NCBI RefSeq assembly: GCF_013155125.1
Contig: NZ_CP053564.1
Span: forward strand, 999,501-1,063,500
Direction: 5' to 3'
Length of the DNA stretch: 64,000 nucleotides
Origin: Pseudonocardia broussonetiae
Lineage (GTDB): Bacteria > Actinomycetota > Actinomycetes > Mycobacteriales > Pseudonocardiaceae
The notes beneath the pieces were generated by a model. The model was not told the DNA's origin, ran no database searches, and worked only from the letters and a program-made list of their open reading frames with translations. This document shows positions 25,549 through 33,407 of this stretch, in pieces. Every line of letters starts with the position of its first letter. The first letter of the stretch is position 1. The position numbers were made by a program, and so were the translations under genes.

Positions 25549-25893
25549 TCAGCCGACGCGGTGGTGGAAGTCGTCGTCCTCACGGTCGTCGCGGTCGTCG
25601 TCCCGGTCGTCGACCCCGTCGTCGTCGCGGTCGTCGTCGACCCGGTCGTCGTCGCGGTCGTCGACCCCGTCGTCGTCGCGGTCGTCGTCGCGGTCGTCGT
25701 CGCGGTCGTCGTCGCGGTCGTCGTCGCGGTCGTCGTCGGAGGTGCCGGCGGGTGCGGGCGGGGCGGGTGCGGGCGCCGTGGCGGCCGGCTGCGGCGCGAC
25801 CACCGGGACGACCGGGGTGGTGGTGTCGCCGGAGCCGCACGCGGTGAGCAGTGCGGCGCCGGCGGCGAGTGCGAGGAGCGTCGTCTTCGTCAT
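25549..25893 (-). CDS. Lipoprotein with Asp/Arg repeat tail
   Basis: A 114-residue lipoprotein. The signal peptide ends in the lipobox LLTAC (Cys19), so it should be anchored to the outer face of the membrane. A Val/Pro/Ala linker follows (TTPVVPVVAPQPAAT), then about 60 residues of DDDR/DDRDDD repeats with occasional Gly-Val, and a His-containing end (DFHHRVG). The tail is a polyampholyte with heavy net negative charge, able in principle to bind Ca2+ or other cations or basic surfaces. No family is recognised. It stands alone between the GGDEF and BLUF genes. Confidence 0.75.
   Translation of the reverse strand: MTKTTLLALAAGAALLTACGSGDTTTPVVPVVAPQPAATAPAPAPPAPAGTSDDDRDDDRDDDRDDDRDDDRDDDGVDDRDDDRVDDDRDDDGVDDRDDDRDDREDDDFHHRVG
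25571..25738. repeat. 12-bp tandem repeat encoding the DDRD tail
   Basis: Many copies of a 12-bp unit (gtcgtcgtcgcg on the plus strand) with interspersed gac/ccc variants. The last five or so copies, at about 25675-25738, are nearly identical. It is coding on the minus strand and a likely site of length variation. Confidence 0.85.
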
Positions 25894-25960
25894 GGGAACG
25901 AGTCAACGGCTCCGGCGTGAGACGCGTCTGAGGTGGTTCTGAGACGGGTCTCATCTGGGG

Positions 25961-26368
25961 TCACCCCGGTCGTGCGGCCCCCCTCATGAGGTCGAGGACG
26001 GCGTGCTGCGCGGGTGTGGTCGTGGGGTCGGGACCGCCGTCGTCGGACACGGTGGCCATCGACCAGCAGGGGAAGACGCGCTCGGTCATCCCCGTCTGCA
26101 GCACGGTGACGGCCTCGTGGCGGGGGTCGAGCTCGATGCGGCAGTACAGCGACCGCACGGCGTCCTCCTCGCCCTCGAGGACCTGCACGAACACGTCGTC
26201 GGCGACGAGCAGTGCACCGGTGATCCGGTGGCGGCGACCGTGGTCGAGGGCGTCGCCGACGAGCTCACCGAGCGCCGCCCCGCGGTCGGGGGCGGGGCTC
26301 AGGTGCCGGCTCCGGTAGATCAGGCGGAAGACGAGGTCGGGGGCGCTGCGGCGTCTCGCGTTCCCCAC
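25961..26368 (-). CDS. BLUF-domain blue-light sensor, variant (Asn to Gly)
   Basis: A 135-residue stand-alone BLUF protein. Residues 12-105 align with BLUF: Tyr18 (RLIYRS), Gln62 (FVQVLEGEED), and Trp/Met in CWSMATVS. The flavin-contacting Asn (AppA Asn45) falls at Gly44 in DHGRRHRITG, while Tyr and Gln are kept. Known BLUF domains bind FAD and signal through a Tyr-Gln hydrogen-bond switch; loss of the Asn may change flavin binding or colour. No output domain is fused, so it probably acts through a partner. A canonical paralogue lies at 34393-34866. Confidence 0.88.
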   Translation of the reverse strand: MGNARRRSAPDLVFRLIYRSRHLSPAPDRGAALGELVGDALDHGRRHRITGALLVADDVFVQVLEGEEDAVRSLYCRIELDPRHEAVTVLQTGMTERVFPCWSMATVSDDGGPDPTTTPAQHAVLDLMRGAARPG

Positions 26369-26443
26369 GGCGTCTCCCTCCGGTCCGGCGACCGGGGTGC
26401 CGGTCGAGCGCCATCGTGGGTGTCCCTGATCACGGGGGACGTC

Positions 26444-26929
26444 TCAGTTTGCGACCGTGACGGGAACGGGATCCGCGGTCGTCGCCGTGGTCGACGGCGA
26501 TGCCGTGCGGGGCCAGGTCCAGGCCAACCGGAGGATGACCGCCAGCACGATCAGTTCCAGTACGACGCCGAGCCCGTAGTAGTACGTCCAGGACCCGCCC
26601 ACCACGTTGAACGTCGCGTAGGGGACCTGGACCGATGCCACGACGAGGTTCGTGATCCGGTTCGCGCGGGCCGGCAGCACGGCGGACAGCACCACCATCA
26701 GGATCGGGACGGCCATGAGCGCCAGCACCGTGACCGCCCAGACCTGGGTGATGTCGAAGACGAAGACGACGCCGGCCAGGATGTCGTCGATGGTGCCCGG
26801 CTTGTAGAAGCCGATGATGTCCACGTAGGCGTACAGGAACATGAAGCTCGTCCATGCTGCCGCGAGCTTCGCCTGCACCGGCACGTGCAGGGACTCCAGC
26901 GCGGTGGCGGTGTTCTTCGGTGATCTCAT
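26444..26929 (-). CDS. DUF6326-type four-helix membrane protein
   Basis: A 161-residue membrane protein with four hydrophobic segments. Family-like blocks are VPVQAKLAAAWTSFMFLYAY, DIIGFYKPGTIDDILAG and SWTYYYGLGVVLELIVLAVILRLAWTWPR (in parts). It matches what I recall as the DUF6326 family, whose function is unknown. ATG 26929 with GGAG-like sequence upstream. It is next to, and on the same strand as, the BLUF gene but separated by 75 bases. Confidence 0.75.
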   Translation of the reverse strand: MRSPKNTATALESLHVPVQAKLAAAWTSFMFLYAYVDIIGFYKPGTIDDILAGVVFVFDITQVWAVTVLALMAVPILMVVLSAVLPARANRITNLVVASVQVPYATFNVVGGSWTYYYGLGVVLELIVLAVILRLAWTWPRTASPSTTATTADPVPVTVAN

Positions 26930-27092
26930 CTCGTGCTCCTTCGTTCCGGTCGGTTGATCGGTGACTCACGATCGCCGACCTCGACGACGGGCGGATCGGT
27001 CTCCGGGCTCGTGTTCGACCGGCCGGTGGAACGGTTCGTCCCTCGTGCTTCCGGCCGGTGCGCCGCCCCTCACGCTCCCGAGCGGATCGTCG

Positions 27093-27749
27093 TCAGCCGG
27101 GGATGCGGCCCGTCTCGTACGCCCACATCGCGATCTCGACGCGGTTGCGGGCGTCGAGCTTGCGCATGAGGCTCGCGAGGTGGGTCTTGACGGTGCTGAG
27201 GCTGATGTGGAGGTCGTCGGCGATCTCGCTGTTGGTCCGGCCCCGGGCGACCGGGATCACGATCTCCTCCTCCCGGCTGGTGAGCGGTTCGACGAGCGGC
27301 ACCGGTGCGGGTCTCGCACGGGTGTCGGCGAAGGCGGCGAGGAGCCGCGCGGTGATGCTCGGGGCGATCAGGGCGTCTCCCCGGGCGGCCGCGTGCACCG
27401 CCTGCGTGAGCAGGGCGGGGCCGGCGTCCTTGAGCAGGAAGCCCCGGGCGCCGGCCTTCAGGGCCCCGTGCACGTACTCGTCGAGGTCGAAGGTGGTGAT
27501 CACGACGACCGCCAGCGGGTCGTCGACGCCGGGGCCGGCGAGCTGCCGGGTGGCCTCGATCCCGTCCACCCGGGGCATGCGGATGTCGAACAGGCACACG
27601 TCGGGGCGGAGCGTGCGGGCCAGGTCGACCGCCGCACGGCCGTCCGCGGCCTCACCGACGACGTCGATGCCGGGCTGGGCGTCGAGGATCACGGCGAGTC
27701 CGGCACGGACGATGTCCTGGTCGTCGGCGATGAGCACGCGGATGGTCAT
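27093..27749 (-). CDS. NarL/LuxR-type response regulator
   Basis: A 218-residue two-component regulator. The receiver has the acidic pair in IADDQ, phospho-acceptor Asp in LFDIRMP, Thr in ITTFD and Lys in LLKDAG. The C-terminal LuxR HTH has LTSREEEIVIPVARGRTNSEIADDLHISLSTVKTHL, given in parts. In that motif the usual VL of EEEVLxLVARG is IVI-P, slightly unusual. Its start overlaps the histidine kinase stop by 4 bases, so they form a pair. Confidence 0.95.
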   Translation of the reverse strand: MTIRVLIADDQDIVRAGLAVILDAQPGIDVVGEAADGRAAVDLARTLRPDVCLFDIRMPRVDGIEATRQLAGPGVDDPLAVVVITTFDLDEYVHGALKAGARGFLLKDAGPALLTQAVHAAARGDALIAPSITARLLAAFADTRARPAPVPLVEPLTSREEEIVIPVARGRTNSEIADDLHISLSTVKTHLASLMRKLDARNRVEIAMWAYETGRIPG

Positions 27750-28891
27750 GTCGTCGCGACGCTCTTCGGCAGCACCGCGTCGACCGTCCAGCCGCCGTCC
27801 GGGTCGGGTCCGGCCCGGAGGGTGCCGCCGAGCAGGCTCGCCCGTTCGGCCATGCCGACGAGGCCGTAGCCCGGGGCCGCGTGGCCGGTGGTCCTCGCAC
27901 CGCCGTCGTCGCGGACGGTCAGGCGCACCCGTCCGCCCTCGTCGGCGACGTGGATGGTGACCCGGGTCGCGTGGCGGGCGTGGCGCACCGCGTTGGTGAC
28001 CGCCTCCTGGGCGATCCGGTGGAGGGCGGTCCCCACGGAGGGGTGGAGGTCGTCGAGGTCACCGGACAGGTGCACGTCGACGTGGGGCAGCTCACCGACG
28101 CTGCGGGCGAGCCGACCGATGTCGGCGACACCCGGGTGCGGGGCGAGGTCGGGCTCCGTCCCGTCGCGCAGGACGCCGACCATGGCGCGCATCTCCTCGA
28201 GCGTCCGCGACGCCGCTTCCTCGATGGTCTCGAGCGTGGCCAGGGCACGGTCGGGGTGGGACGCCGCCAGGGCGCGCCCGGCCTGGGCCTGGATGGCGAT
28301 GGCCGAGACGTGGTGACCGACCGTGTCGTGGAGCTCGCGCGCGAGCTGGTTGCGCTGGCGGAGCTCGGCCTGCTCGATGTCGCGGACGCGGGCGCCTGCG
28401 TGGTAGCGGATCGACGTGCCGAGCGCGGCGGAGAGCAGGAAGAACCCGTACCCGGCCGCCACCTCGGCCGGGTCGGTGGGGACGACGGCGAGCGTGACGG
28501 CGAGCCAGACGAGGATCATCCCCAGGCCGATCACGGCCTCCCGGCCGGCTCCCCAGCGGAACAGCGAGTACGGGAGCACCAGCACGGCCACGATGCTGGT
28601 GAGTCCGGTCCCGTCGATCGCGACGATCCTCGCGACGTCGAACGCGATCAGCGTGCCGAACGCGACCGCCACCGCGCCCAGGGGACGGGTGCGTCGGTAC
28701 AGCAGAGCGAGCACGATCACGAGGCTGACGGTGAGCACGACCGGGCTCGGGGCCACGTCGTCGCGGACCACGGTCTCGATGACCGACCACGGCACGAGCA
28801 CGGCGACGAGCGCCCGGTCCCGCCACACCCGGACGGGCGGACTCGGAGGGCGGGGTTCGGCCCACAGCGCCCGGAGGGCGCTTCTCACCAT
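27746..28891 (-). CDS. Sensor histidine kinase, DesK/NarX type (HisKA_3)
   Basis: A 381-residue membrane kinase; ATG 28891 (MVRSALRALW) is used rather than the longer frame. About five to six membrane helices fill residues 25-165, then the HisKA_3 box RNQLARELHDTVGHHVSAIA with the phospho-His in ELHD, and a HATPase_c domain with EAVTNAVRHA (N box) and GYGLVGMAERASLLGG (G box). The signal is unknown; no extracellular sensor domain is present, so it probably senses the membrane. Cognate to the overlapping response regulator. Confidence 0.95.
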   Translation of the reverse strand: MVRSALRALWAEPRPPSPPVRVWRDRALVAVLVPWSVIETVVRDDVAPSPVVLTVSLVIVLALLYRRTRPLGAVAVAFGTLIAFDVARIVAIDGTGLTSIVAVLVLPYSLFRWGAGREAVIGLGMILVWLAVTLAVVPTDPAEVAAGYGFFLLSAALGTSIRYHAGARVRDIEQAELRQRNQLARELHDTVGHHVSAIAIQAQAGRALAASHPDRALATLETIEEAASRTLEEMRAMVGVLRDGTEPDLAPHPGVADIGRLARSVGELPHVDVHLSGDLDDLHPSVGTALHRIAQEAVTNAVRHARHATRVTIHVADEGGRVRLTVRDDGGARTTGHAAPGYGLVGMAERASLLGGTLRAGPDPDGGWTVDAVLPKSVATT

Positions 28892-29031
28892 GCCCGCAGC
28901 GTAGAGAAACCGCGCCCGTGGCGGACCAGCCGAAAGCACGAGGCACGTCTCGTTCCTGCGCCCGGGACAGCTCGAGCCCGCAGACGGAAGAGGATCGACG
29001 CGTGGGACAGCGGATCCGCTGGTCGGAGATG

Positions 29032-29105
29032 TGGCCAGGGGCGGGGTCGAACCGCCGACCTACCGCTTTTCAGGCGGTCGCTCGTACCAACTGAGCTACC
29101 TGGCC
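29032..29105 (-). tRNA. tRNA-Phe (GAA)
   Basis: The minus strand folds as a tRNA: acceptor GGCCAGG/CCTGGCC with discriminator A, D-arm with AGCTCAGTTGGTA, anticodon loop CTGAAAA (anticodon GAA) and T-arm with GGTTCGACC. CCA is not encoded. A 14-bp palindrome CAGCGGATCCGCTG at 29008-29021 lies just downstream. Confidence 0.97.
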
Positions 29106-29139
29106 GGGCGGTCCGGTGGGACACCGGACCGTGGTGGAG

Positions 29140-29213
29140 CGACCCAGACGGGACTCGAACCCGCGACCTTCGCCGTGACAGGGCGACGCGCTAACCAACT
29201 GCGCCACTGGGCC
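29140..29213 (-). tRNA. tRNA-Asp (GTC)
   Basis: Acceptor GGCCCAG pairs with CTGGGTC (one G-U), discriminator G, as expected for tRNA-Asp. The anticodon loop is CTGTCAC (anticodon GTC), and the T-loop is TTCGAGT. CCA is not encoded. It lies 34 bases upstream of tRNA-Phe on the same strand. Confidence 0.97.
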
Positions 29214-29250
29214 TTGCTTCGTGCTATGGAGATGTCGAGCGGTGTAACCG

Positions 29251-29323
29251 TACCCCCAACGGGATTCGAACCCGCGTTGCCGCCTTGAAAGGGCGGAGTC
29301 CTAGGCCACTAGACGATGGGGAC
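29251..29323 (-). tRNA. tRNA-Glu (TTC)
   Basis: The sequence starts GTCCCCATCGTCTAGTGG, the typical tRNA-Glu 5' half. The anticodon loop is CCTTTCA (anticodon TTC), T-loop TTCGAAT, discriminator A. Acceptor pairs 1-72 and 2-71 are G-U type. First of the Glu-Asp-Phe cluster. Confidence 0.97.
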
Positions 29324-29419
29324 TCGGGCAGCCGAGGCCGTCCGTGCCGTCCACGACTGTCCGTTGGGAGCCCGCCAAGCATAGGACAGGCCCTCGGGGC
29401 CCTCGCACCGGGGGTCGGC

Positions 29420-29650
29420 TCAGCGGCTGACCGGCGGCGGGAGGTCCGGCGTGGAGGAGATGAGGCCGAGCATGTCGAGCAGCTCGTGCAGGTCCTCGGT
29501 GGTCGACGAGTTCTCGGCGACGACCTTGCGCGCGCGGTGCAGCTGGTCGTCGCTGACGCGGTACGCGTCCGATGCGGTGCGCTGGGTCGGGATCGGGCCG
29601 GTGACCCGGTCGCCGGTCTCGCGTCGCGCGCTTCCGATACCGCCGGTCAT
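29420..29650 (-). CDS. Small conserved hypothetical protein upstream of tRNA-Glu
   Basis: A 76-residue soluble protein from ATG 29650. The core SDDQLHRARKVVAENSSTTEDLHELLDMLGL is helical and mixed in charge; the ends are Pro/Arg-rich and flexible. No hydrophobic segment and no enzyme motif. I recall similar short proteins encoded beside tRNA-Glu in related actinomycetes, but no function is known. It lies about 100 bases upstream of the tRNA cluster on the same strand. Confidence 0.65.
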   Translation of the reverse strand: MTGGIGSARRETGDRVTGPIPTQRTASDAYRVSDDQLHRARKVVAENSSTTEDLHELLDMLGLISSTPDLPPPVSR

Positions 29651-29841
29651 CGCAGCCTCCCCGCCCCCGTGGCCACCCCCGTGACCGTGACCGAGACGTT
29701 ACCTATCGGGGGTCCCCCGCGCACGCCCCTTCCCGAGTGAGTGCGCCCCGCGGTCGTGACTCTGCGGAGTGGTGCGACCACCGGTGTCGGCGCAGGACGT
29801 GACCTCTGCCACCATGTCCCCAGCCCGTTCGAGGAGGTCCG

Positions 29842-30063
29842 ATGGCTGTCGAGGCACCGTTCCGCACGCACGTCACCGTCGCCGGCATGACGTGCCGGCA
29901 CTGCGTGATGTCGGTCACGGAGGAGGTCTCCGAGATCGACGGCGTCAGCGCCGTGGACGTGCGCCTCGACGACGGCCTCGTCACCGTGCTGGGCGACCGC
30001 GACATCGAGCGCGACGAGATCGCCGCCGCCGTCTCCGAGGCGGGCTTCGAGCTCGTCGGCTGA
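29842..30063 (+). CDS. Heavy-metal-associated protein (CopZ-like copper chaperone)
   Basis: A 73-residue HMA-domain protein with the metal site GMTCRHCVMSV (Cys-x2-Cys), the following helix, and DDGLVTV and EAGFELVG at the end. Stand-alone HMA proteins carry Cu(I) to P-type ATPases or repressors. There is no copper ATPase or CsoR gene next to it here, so its partner lies elsewhere. A GGAGG-type site (gaggaggtccg) precedes ATG 29842. Confidence 0.9.
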   Translation: MAVEAPFRTHVTVAGMTCRHCVMSVTEEVSEIDGVSAVDVRLDDGLVTVLGDRDIERDEIAAAVSEAGFELVG

Positions 30064-30120
30064 GACCGGCACAGCGCTCACGACCGACCCGGCGGCCCGT
30101 GCCGCCGTAGGGTGCCGGGC

Positions 30121-30483
30121 ATGCCGTCCGACCGCCGTGCGCGCCGCCGTCCGTCGGGCCCCGGGCCCGAAGCGCACGATCCCGAGCTCGACTCCTACCT
30201 CGCCGCGCTCGCACCAGGCTCCGAGGAGCACCCGACGGAGCTGACCGGCCGCTTCGGCTCGGCCCAGGTCTTCCAGCTCCGCCTGCCCGCGCTGCGCATC
30301 GAGCAGCTGCGGCGGATCGCGCAGGAACGCGGCGTCTCGCCGGGCGCGCTGGCCGTCGACTGGGTCGTGGAGCGCCTCGACCGCGAGGACACCCCCACGG
30401 GTCCGCTCGCCGTCGTCGAGCAGGCGGAGAAGCGCCGCCGCGGGCCGCTGAGCCGGCTGGGCCGCCGCTCCTCCCCCTCCTAG
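30121..30483 (+). CDS. Conserved hypothetical protein, possible RHH-like fold
   Basis: A 120-residue protein from ATG 30121; GTG 30112 is an alternative. The ends are basic and disordered. The middle (SAQVFQLRLPALRIEQLRRIAQERGVSPGALAVDWVVERLDRED, spread over about residues 47-95) has a strand followed by two helices with GVSPGALA between them, which resembles ribbon-helix-helix proteins of the CopG type. DNA binding is possible but unproved. There is no toxin gene beside it. It converges with the SGNH hydrolase gene, 7 bases apart. Confidence 0.6.
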   Translation: MPSDRRARRRPSGPGPEAHDPELDSYLAALAPGSEEHPTELTGRFGSAQVFQLRLPALRIEQLRRIAQERGVSPGALAVDWVVERLDREDTPTGPLAVVEQAEKRRRGPLSRLGRRSSPS

Positions 30484-30484
30484 A

Positions 30485-30499
30485 GGTCCCTCAGGGACC
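30485..30499. terminator. Small hairpin between convergent genes
   Basis: GGTCCCT-C-AGGGACC, 7-bp arms, containing the SGNH hydrolase TGA (30491-30493) and starting just after the plus-strand stop. A weak shared terminator at best. Confidence 0.45.
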
Positions 30500-31792
30500 G
30501 GAGACCAGCACCCGGCTCTCCCCGCCGTCGAGGCAGGGGCTGCCGGAGAGCAGCGCGGGGTCGAGCGCGTCGGCCAGAGCGCGGTAGCCCGCGGCCGAGA
30601 GGTGCAGGCCGTCGCCGGAGTCGAAGGCGGGCGCGAGCCGGGAGGCGTCGGCCGGGTCGGCGACGGCCGCGGCGAAGTCGGCCACCCCGTCGGCGTGCTC
30701 GACACCGTGGGCGCGGACCCAGGCGTTGACCGACTCCCGGGTGGCGATCGCCTCCGGCGTGCCGTGCGCCCCCGTCGCGGACGGCGTGATCGTCGTCAGC
30801 ACCACGCGGGTGCCGCCGGCGTGCGCGCGCTCGGCGAAGGCCACCATCCCCGCGACGATCGCGTCGGCCTTGCGGCCCGCGGCGATGTCGTTGGTGCCGA
30901 TGTGCAGCACGACGTCGGTGGCCGCGCCGACGTCGCGGTCGTAGCGCGAGAGCGGGGAGTCGCCGTCGACGAGCGGGGCGTCGGACAGCAGCTGGTTGCG
31001 CGAGATCCCCGAGTTGAGCACGGCCATGACCGACGGGCCGCCCGCGGCGGTGAGGCGGCGCGACAGGGCGTCGGACCACCGCTCCCCCGGGCCGGCGCCG
31101 ACGCCGTCGGTGATCGAGTCACCGATCGTGACGACGGAGTTCACCGGGCGCGGCGCCAGGACGTCGACGCCGGTGAGCACCATCCACGACGTGACGGGCG
31201 TGTCGAACGCGGCGCCGTCGTCGGCCAGCGCGGCGTCGCCGGGCCGGGACAGGTACGAGGTCTGCAGCGCCACGCCGTGCTGGGTGAGCACGTCGGGCGG
31301 GGTCACCAGGAACAGGCTGACGGCGAGCGGCCGGCCGACCTCGGCGACGAGCGCCACCGGGTCGCTGACGGCCTCGGCCCCCGGCGCCACCGTGACGCCG
31401 GACAGCCCGCCGAACGCGACCGGTCGCATCGTGCCGGGCACCAGCCCCGCGGCGCCGTCGGACCAGCCTGCGGACACCGTGCCGACCTGCATCGGGGTGG
31501 CGCCGTAGGCGTTGGACAGCCGGACCCGGACCTGCGAGCCGGTGACCTGCGGGACCACCACCATCCGCAGCGTGCGGCCGGCGAGCGACGGGTCGGCGGG
31601 GCCGGGCTGCGCGGCGGCGTGCCAGGCGCCCGCCCAGGCCGGCGCGCAGTCGGGGCCGGACGAGGCCGCGGCGCCGTAGCCGGCCGTCCCCGGCTCGCGG
31701 TCGGTGAGGGCGAACGCCCCGAGGAGGCAGATCAGCGCGGCGGCGGCGACGAGCCCTCGAACCCCGTTGCGCACCCGTGCCCCAGCCCCCAT
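30491..31792 (-). CDS. Secreted SGNH/GDSL hydrolase
   Basis: A 433-residue exported esterase-like protein. ATG 31792 (MGAGARVRNG) places a signal or anchor helix GLVAAAALICLLGAF at the N-terminus; ATG 31837 is possible. After a jelly-roll-like N-terminal domain (about 55-210), the SGNH blocks are complete: GDSITDG (nucleophile Ser), the Gly in NSGISRNQL, GTNDIA and DGLHLSAAGY with catalytic Asp and His. Such enzymes deacylate polysaccharides or lipids in the envelope. The substrate is not evident. Confidence 0.9.
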   Translation of the reverse strand: MGAGARVRNGVRGLVAAAALICLLGAFALTDREPGTAGYGAAASSGPDCAPAWAGAWHAAAQPGPADPSLAGRTLRMVVVPQVTGSQVRVRLSNAYGATPMQVGTVSAGWSDGAAGLVPGTMRPVAFGGLSGVTVAPGAEAVSDPVALVAEVGRPLAVSLFLVTPPDVLTQHGVALQTSYLSRPGDAALADDGAAFDTPVTSWMVLTGVDVLAPRPVNSVVTIGDSITDGVGAGPGERWSDALSRRLTAAGGPSVMAVLNSGISRNQLLSDAPLVDGDSPLSRYDRDVGAATDVVLHIGTNDIAAGRKADAIVAGMVAFAERAHAGGTRVVLTTITPSATGAHGTPEAIATRESVNAWVRAHGVEHADGVADFAAAVADPADASRLAPAFDSGDGLHLSAAGYRALADALDPALLSGSPCLDGGESRVLVSGP

Positions 31793-32053
31793 CGCGCGTC
31801 CCACCAGACCCCTCGTTCCGCCGTCCCGCAGTGTCATCGCCGGGACCACCGCGTTCGTGACGACACACGTCGCTCGAACGGGTAGTAGGCAATCCATTAC
31901 GTAGGGTCGAACGAGCGGGACCACCCGTTCGTGAGTCGGCCGATCGGGTGGTCACGTTACGTCGAAGCGATATCGCTCTCCGTGGTGGACACGACGGGGG
32001 CGGGGAACGGTTCCTCACCACCTGACCAGGTGAACCGCCCCGGCCCGGCGGGT
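31793..32053. other. Intergenic region with several inverted repeats
   Basis: No gene fits. Structures: CGAACGGGT (about 31873) and ACCCGTTCG (about 31923) as distant inverted repeats; a perfect 12-bp palindrome AGCGATATCGCT at 31966-31977; and CACCTG-AC-CAGGTG at 32019-32032, 22 bases beyond the dehydrogenase stop. The first two may belong to the SGNH promoter. Confidence 0.5.
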
Positions 32054-33292
32054 TCAGGGGATGACGACGGGCCGCGCGCCCTGCGGATCGCGGGCCAGCG
32101 CCGCCCGGCGGGCCGCGGCCCAGGCGTGGCCGGTGCTGCGCGGCGGCGTGCCGTCGACGATCCAGCGCTCCAGGAGCAGGCCGACCTTCGACGTCATCTC
32201 GGTGCGCAGGCGCAGGAACGACTCCTCCGGGTCGGGGCCGACCTCGCCGAGCAGCAGCCACCACGCCCACGCCGCCGCGCCCGCGTTGGCGACGAAGTCG
32301 GGCAGCACCGGGATGCCGCGCGCGGTGAGCATCGCCTCGGCCTCGGGGGTGGTGGCGGTGTTCGCCGCCTCGACGACGACCTTCGCGGCCACGTCGAACG
32401 AGTTGTCCGGCGTGATCGCGTAGGAGATCGCGGCCGGGATGAGGATGTCGGCGGCCGTGCCGATCACCGCGGTGCGCGGCAGGCGCCGCACGTCGGCGGG
32501 CACGCGGGCGCGGTCGATCTCGCCGAAGGCGTCGCGCGCGGCGAGCAGGGCGGGGACGTCGAGCCCGCCCGGGTGGAACAGCGTCCCGGCCGCGTCGGCG
32601 ACGGCGACCACGCGCATCCCCGCCGCGTGCAGGTGGTGCGCCGCGGCGCCGCCCATCGTGCCGACGCCCTGCACCGCGACGGTCGTGCCGGGCAGCGACC
32701 ACTGCCACGCCTGCGCGGCGGCGAGGCAGGCCTGCGCCACGCCGTAGCCGCCGATGACGTCGCCGAGCAGCCCGCCGTCGACCGGCGCGTCCAGTCCGGC
32801 GCGCACGCGGCGCAGCGTGGCCTCCGGGTCGGCCGAGCGGGAGATGGCCGCGTGGTAGCTCTGGCCCAGCCCGATGCGGGCGAACACGTCGTCGATGAGG
32901 TGCTGCGGCACGCCGAGGTCCTCGGCCGTGACCCAGTAGCCCTCCAGCCACGGGCGCACGGCCTCGCAGAAGCGGGTCAGCACGTCGACGGCGCGGGGGT
33001 CGCGCGGGTCGAGGTCGATGCCGCCCTTCGCCCCGCCGACGGGCAGGTCGAACACGGCGGTCTTGGCGGCCATGCCGCGGGCGAGGTCCTCCACCTCGGC
33101 CAGCGTGCAGCCCGCGCGCATCCGGGTGCCGCCGGTGGCCAGGCCCGAGACCAGCAGGTGGACGACGAGGTAGCCGAGGGTGCCGGTGACCGGGTCGGTC
33201 CAGGTCAGGCGGATCAGCGGGTCGCGGTCGATCGCCCCGGGCTCGCGGGTGGCGACCTCCACGGCCTTCGTCGGGTCCTGCATCGTGGTCAC
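32054..33292 (-). CDS. Glu/Leu/Phe/Val-type amino acid dehydrogenase
   Basis: A 412-residue oxidoreductase. The N-terminal domain has GGTRMRAG, KTAVFDLPVGGAKGGID with the substrate and catalytic lysines, and TAEDLGVP. The C-terminal Rossmann domain has VQGVGTMGGAAAHHL and VVEAANTATTPEAE, DFVANAGAA. It deaminates an amino acid to the 2-oxo acid with NAD(P)H formation; sequence alone does not separate Glu, Leu, Val or Phe. GTG 33292 has GAGGTGG upstream; ATG 33283 is an alternative. It is divergent from a LysR gene, 115 bases apart, which probably controls it. Confidence 0.9.
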   Translation of the reverse strand: MTTMQDPTKAVEVATREPGAIDRDPLIRLTWTDPVTGTLGYLVVHLLVSGLATGGTRMRAGCTLAEVEDLARGMAAKTAVFDLPVGGAKGGIDLDPRDPRAVDVLTRFCEAVRPWLEGYWVTAEDLGVPQHLIDDVFARIGLGQSYHAAISRSADPEATLRRVRAGLDAPVDGGLLGDVIGGYGVAQACLAAAQAWQWSLPGTTVAVQGVGTMGGAAAHHLHAAGMRVVAVADAAGTLFHPGGLDVPALLAARDAFGEIDRARVPADVRRLPRTAVIGTAADILIPAAISYAITPDNSFDVAAKVVVEAANTATTPEAEAMLTARGIPVLPDFVANAGAAAWAWWLLLGEVGPDPEESFLRLRTEMTSKVGLLLERWIVDGTPPRSTGHAWAAARRAALARDPQGARPVVIP

Positions 33293-33407
33293 GCCGCCAC
33301 CTCGTCCTTCTCGTTCCGCCGGTGCTCCCCACCCTGCGGCCGCGTCCGGCGGGGGGTCCAGTTACGAAACCTGCACGGCGGCGTTCACCGGTGCTTACGC
33401 TGGCCGC

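Noticed and set aside
25571..25738. Possible CRISPR array
   Set aside because: The 12-bp units are tandem with no spacers and encode a DDRD peptide in frame.
29008..29330. Integration site at the tRNA cluster
   Set aside because: No integrase gene and no direct repeat of a tRNA 3' end were seen on either side.
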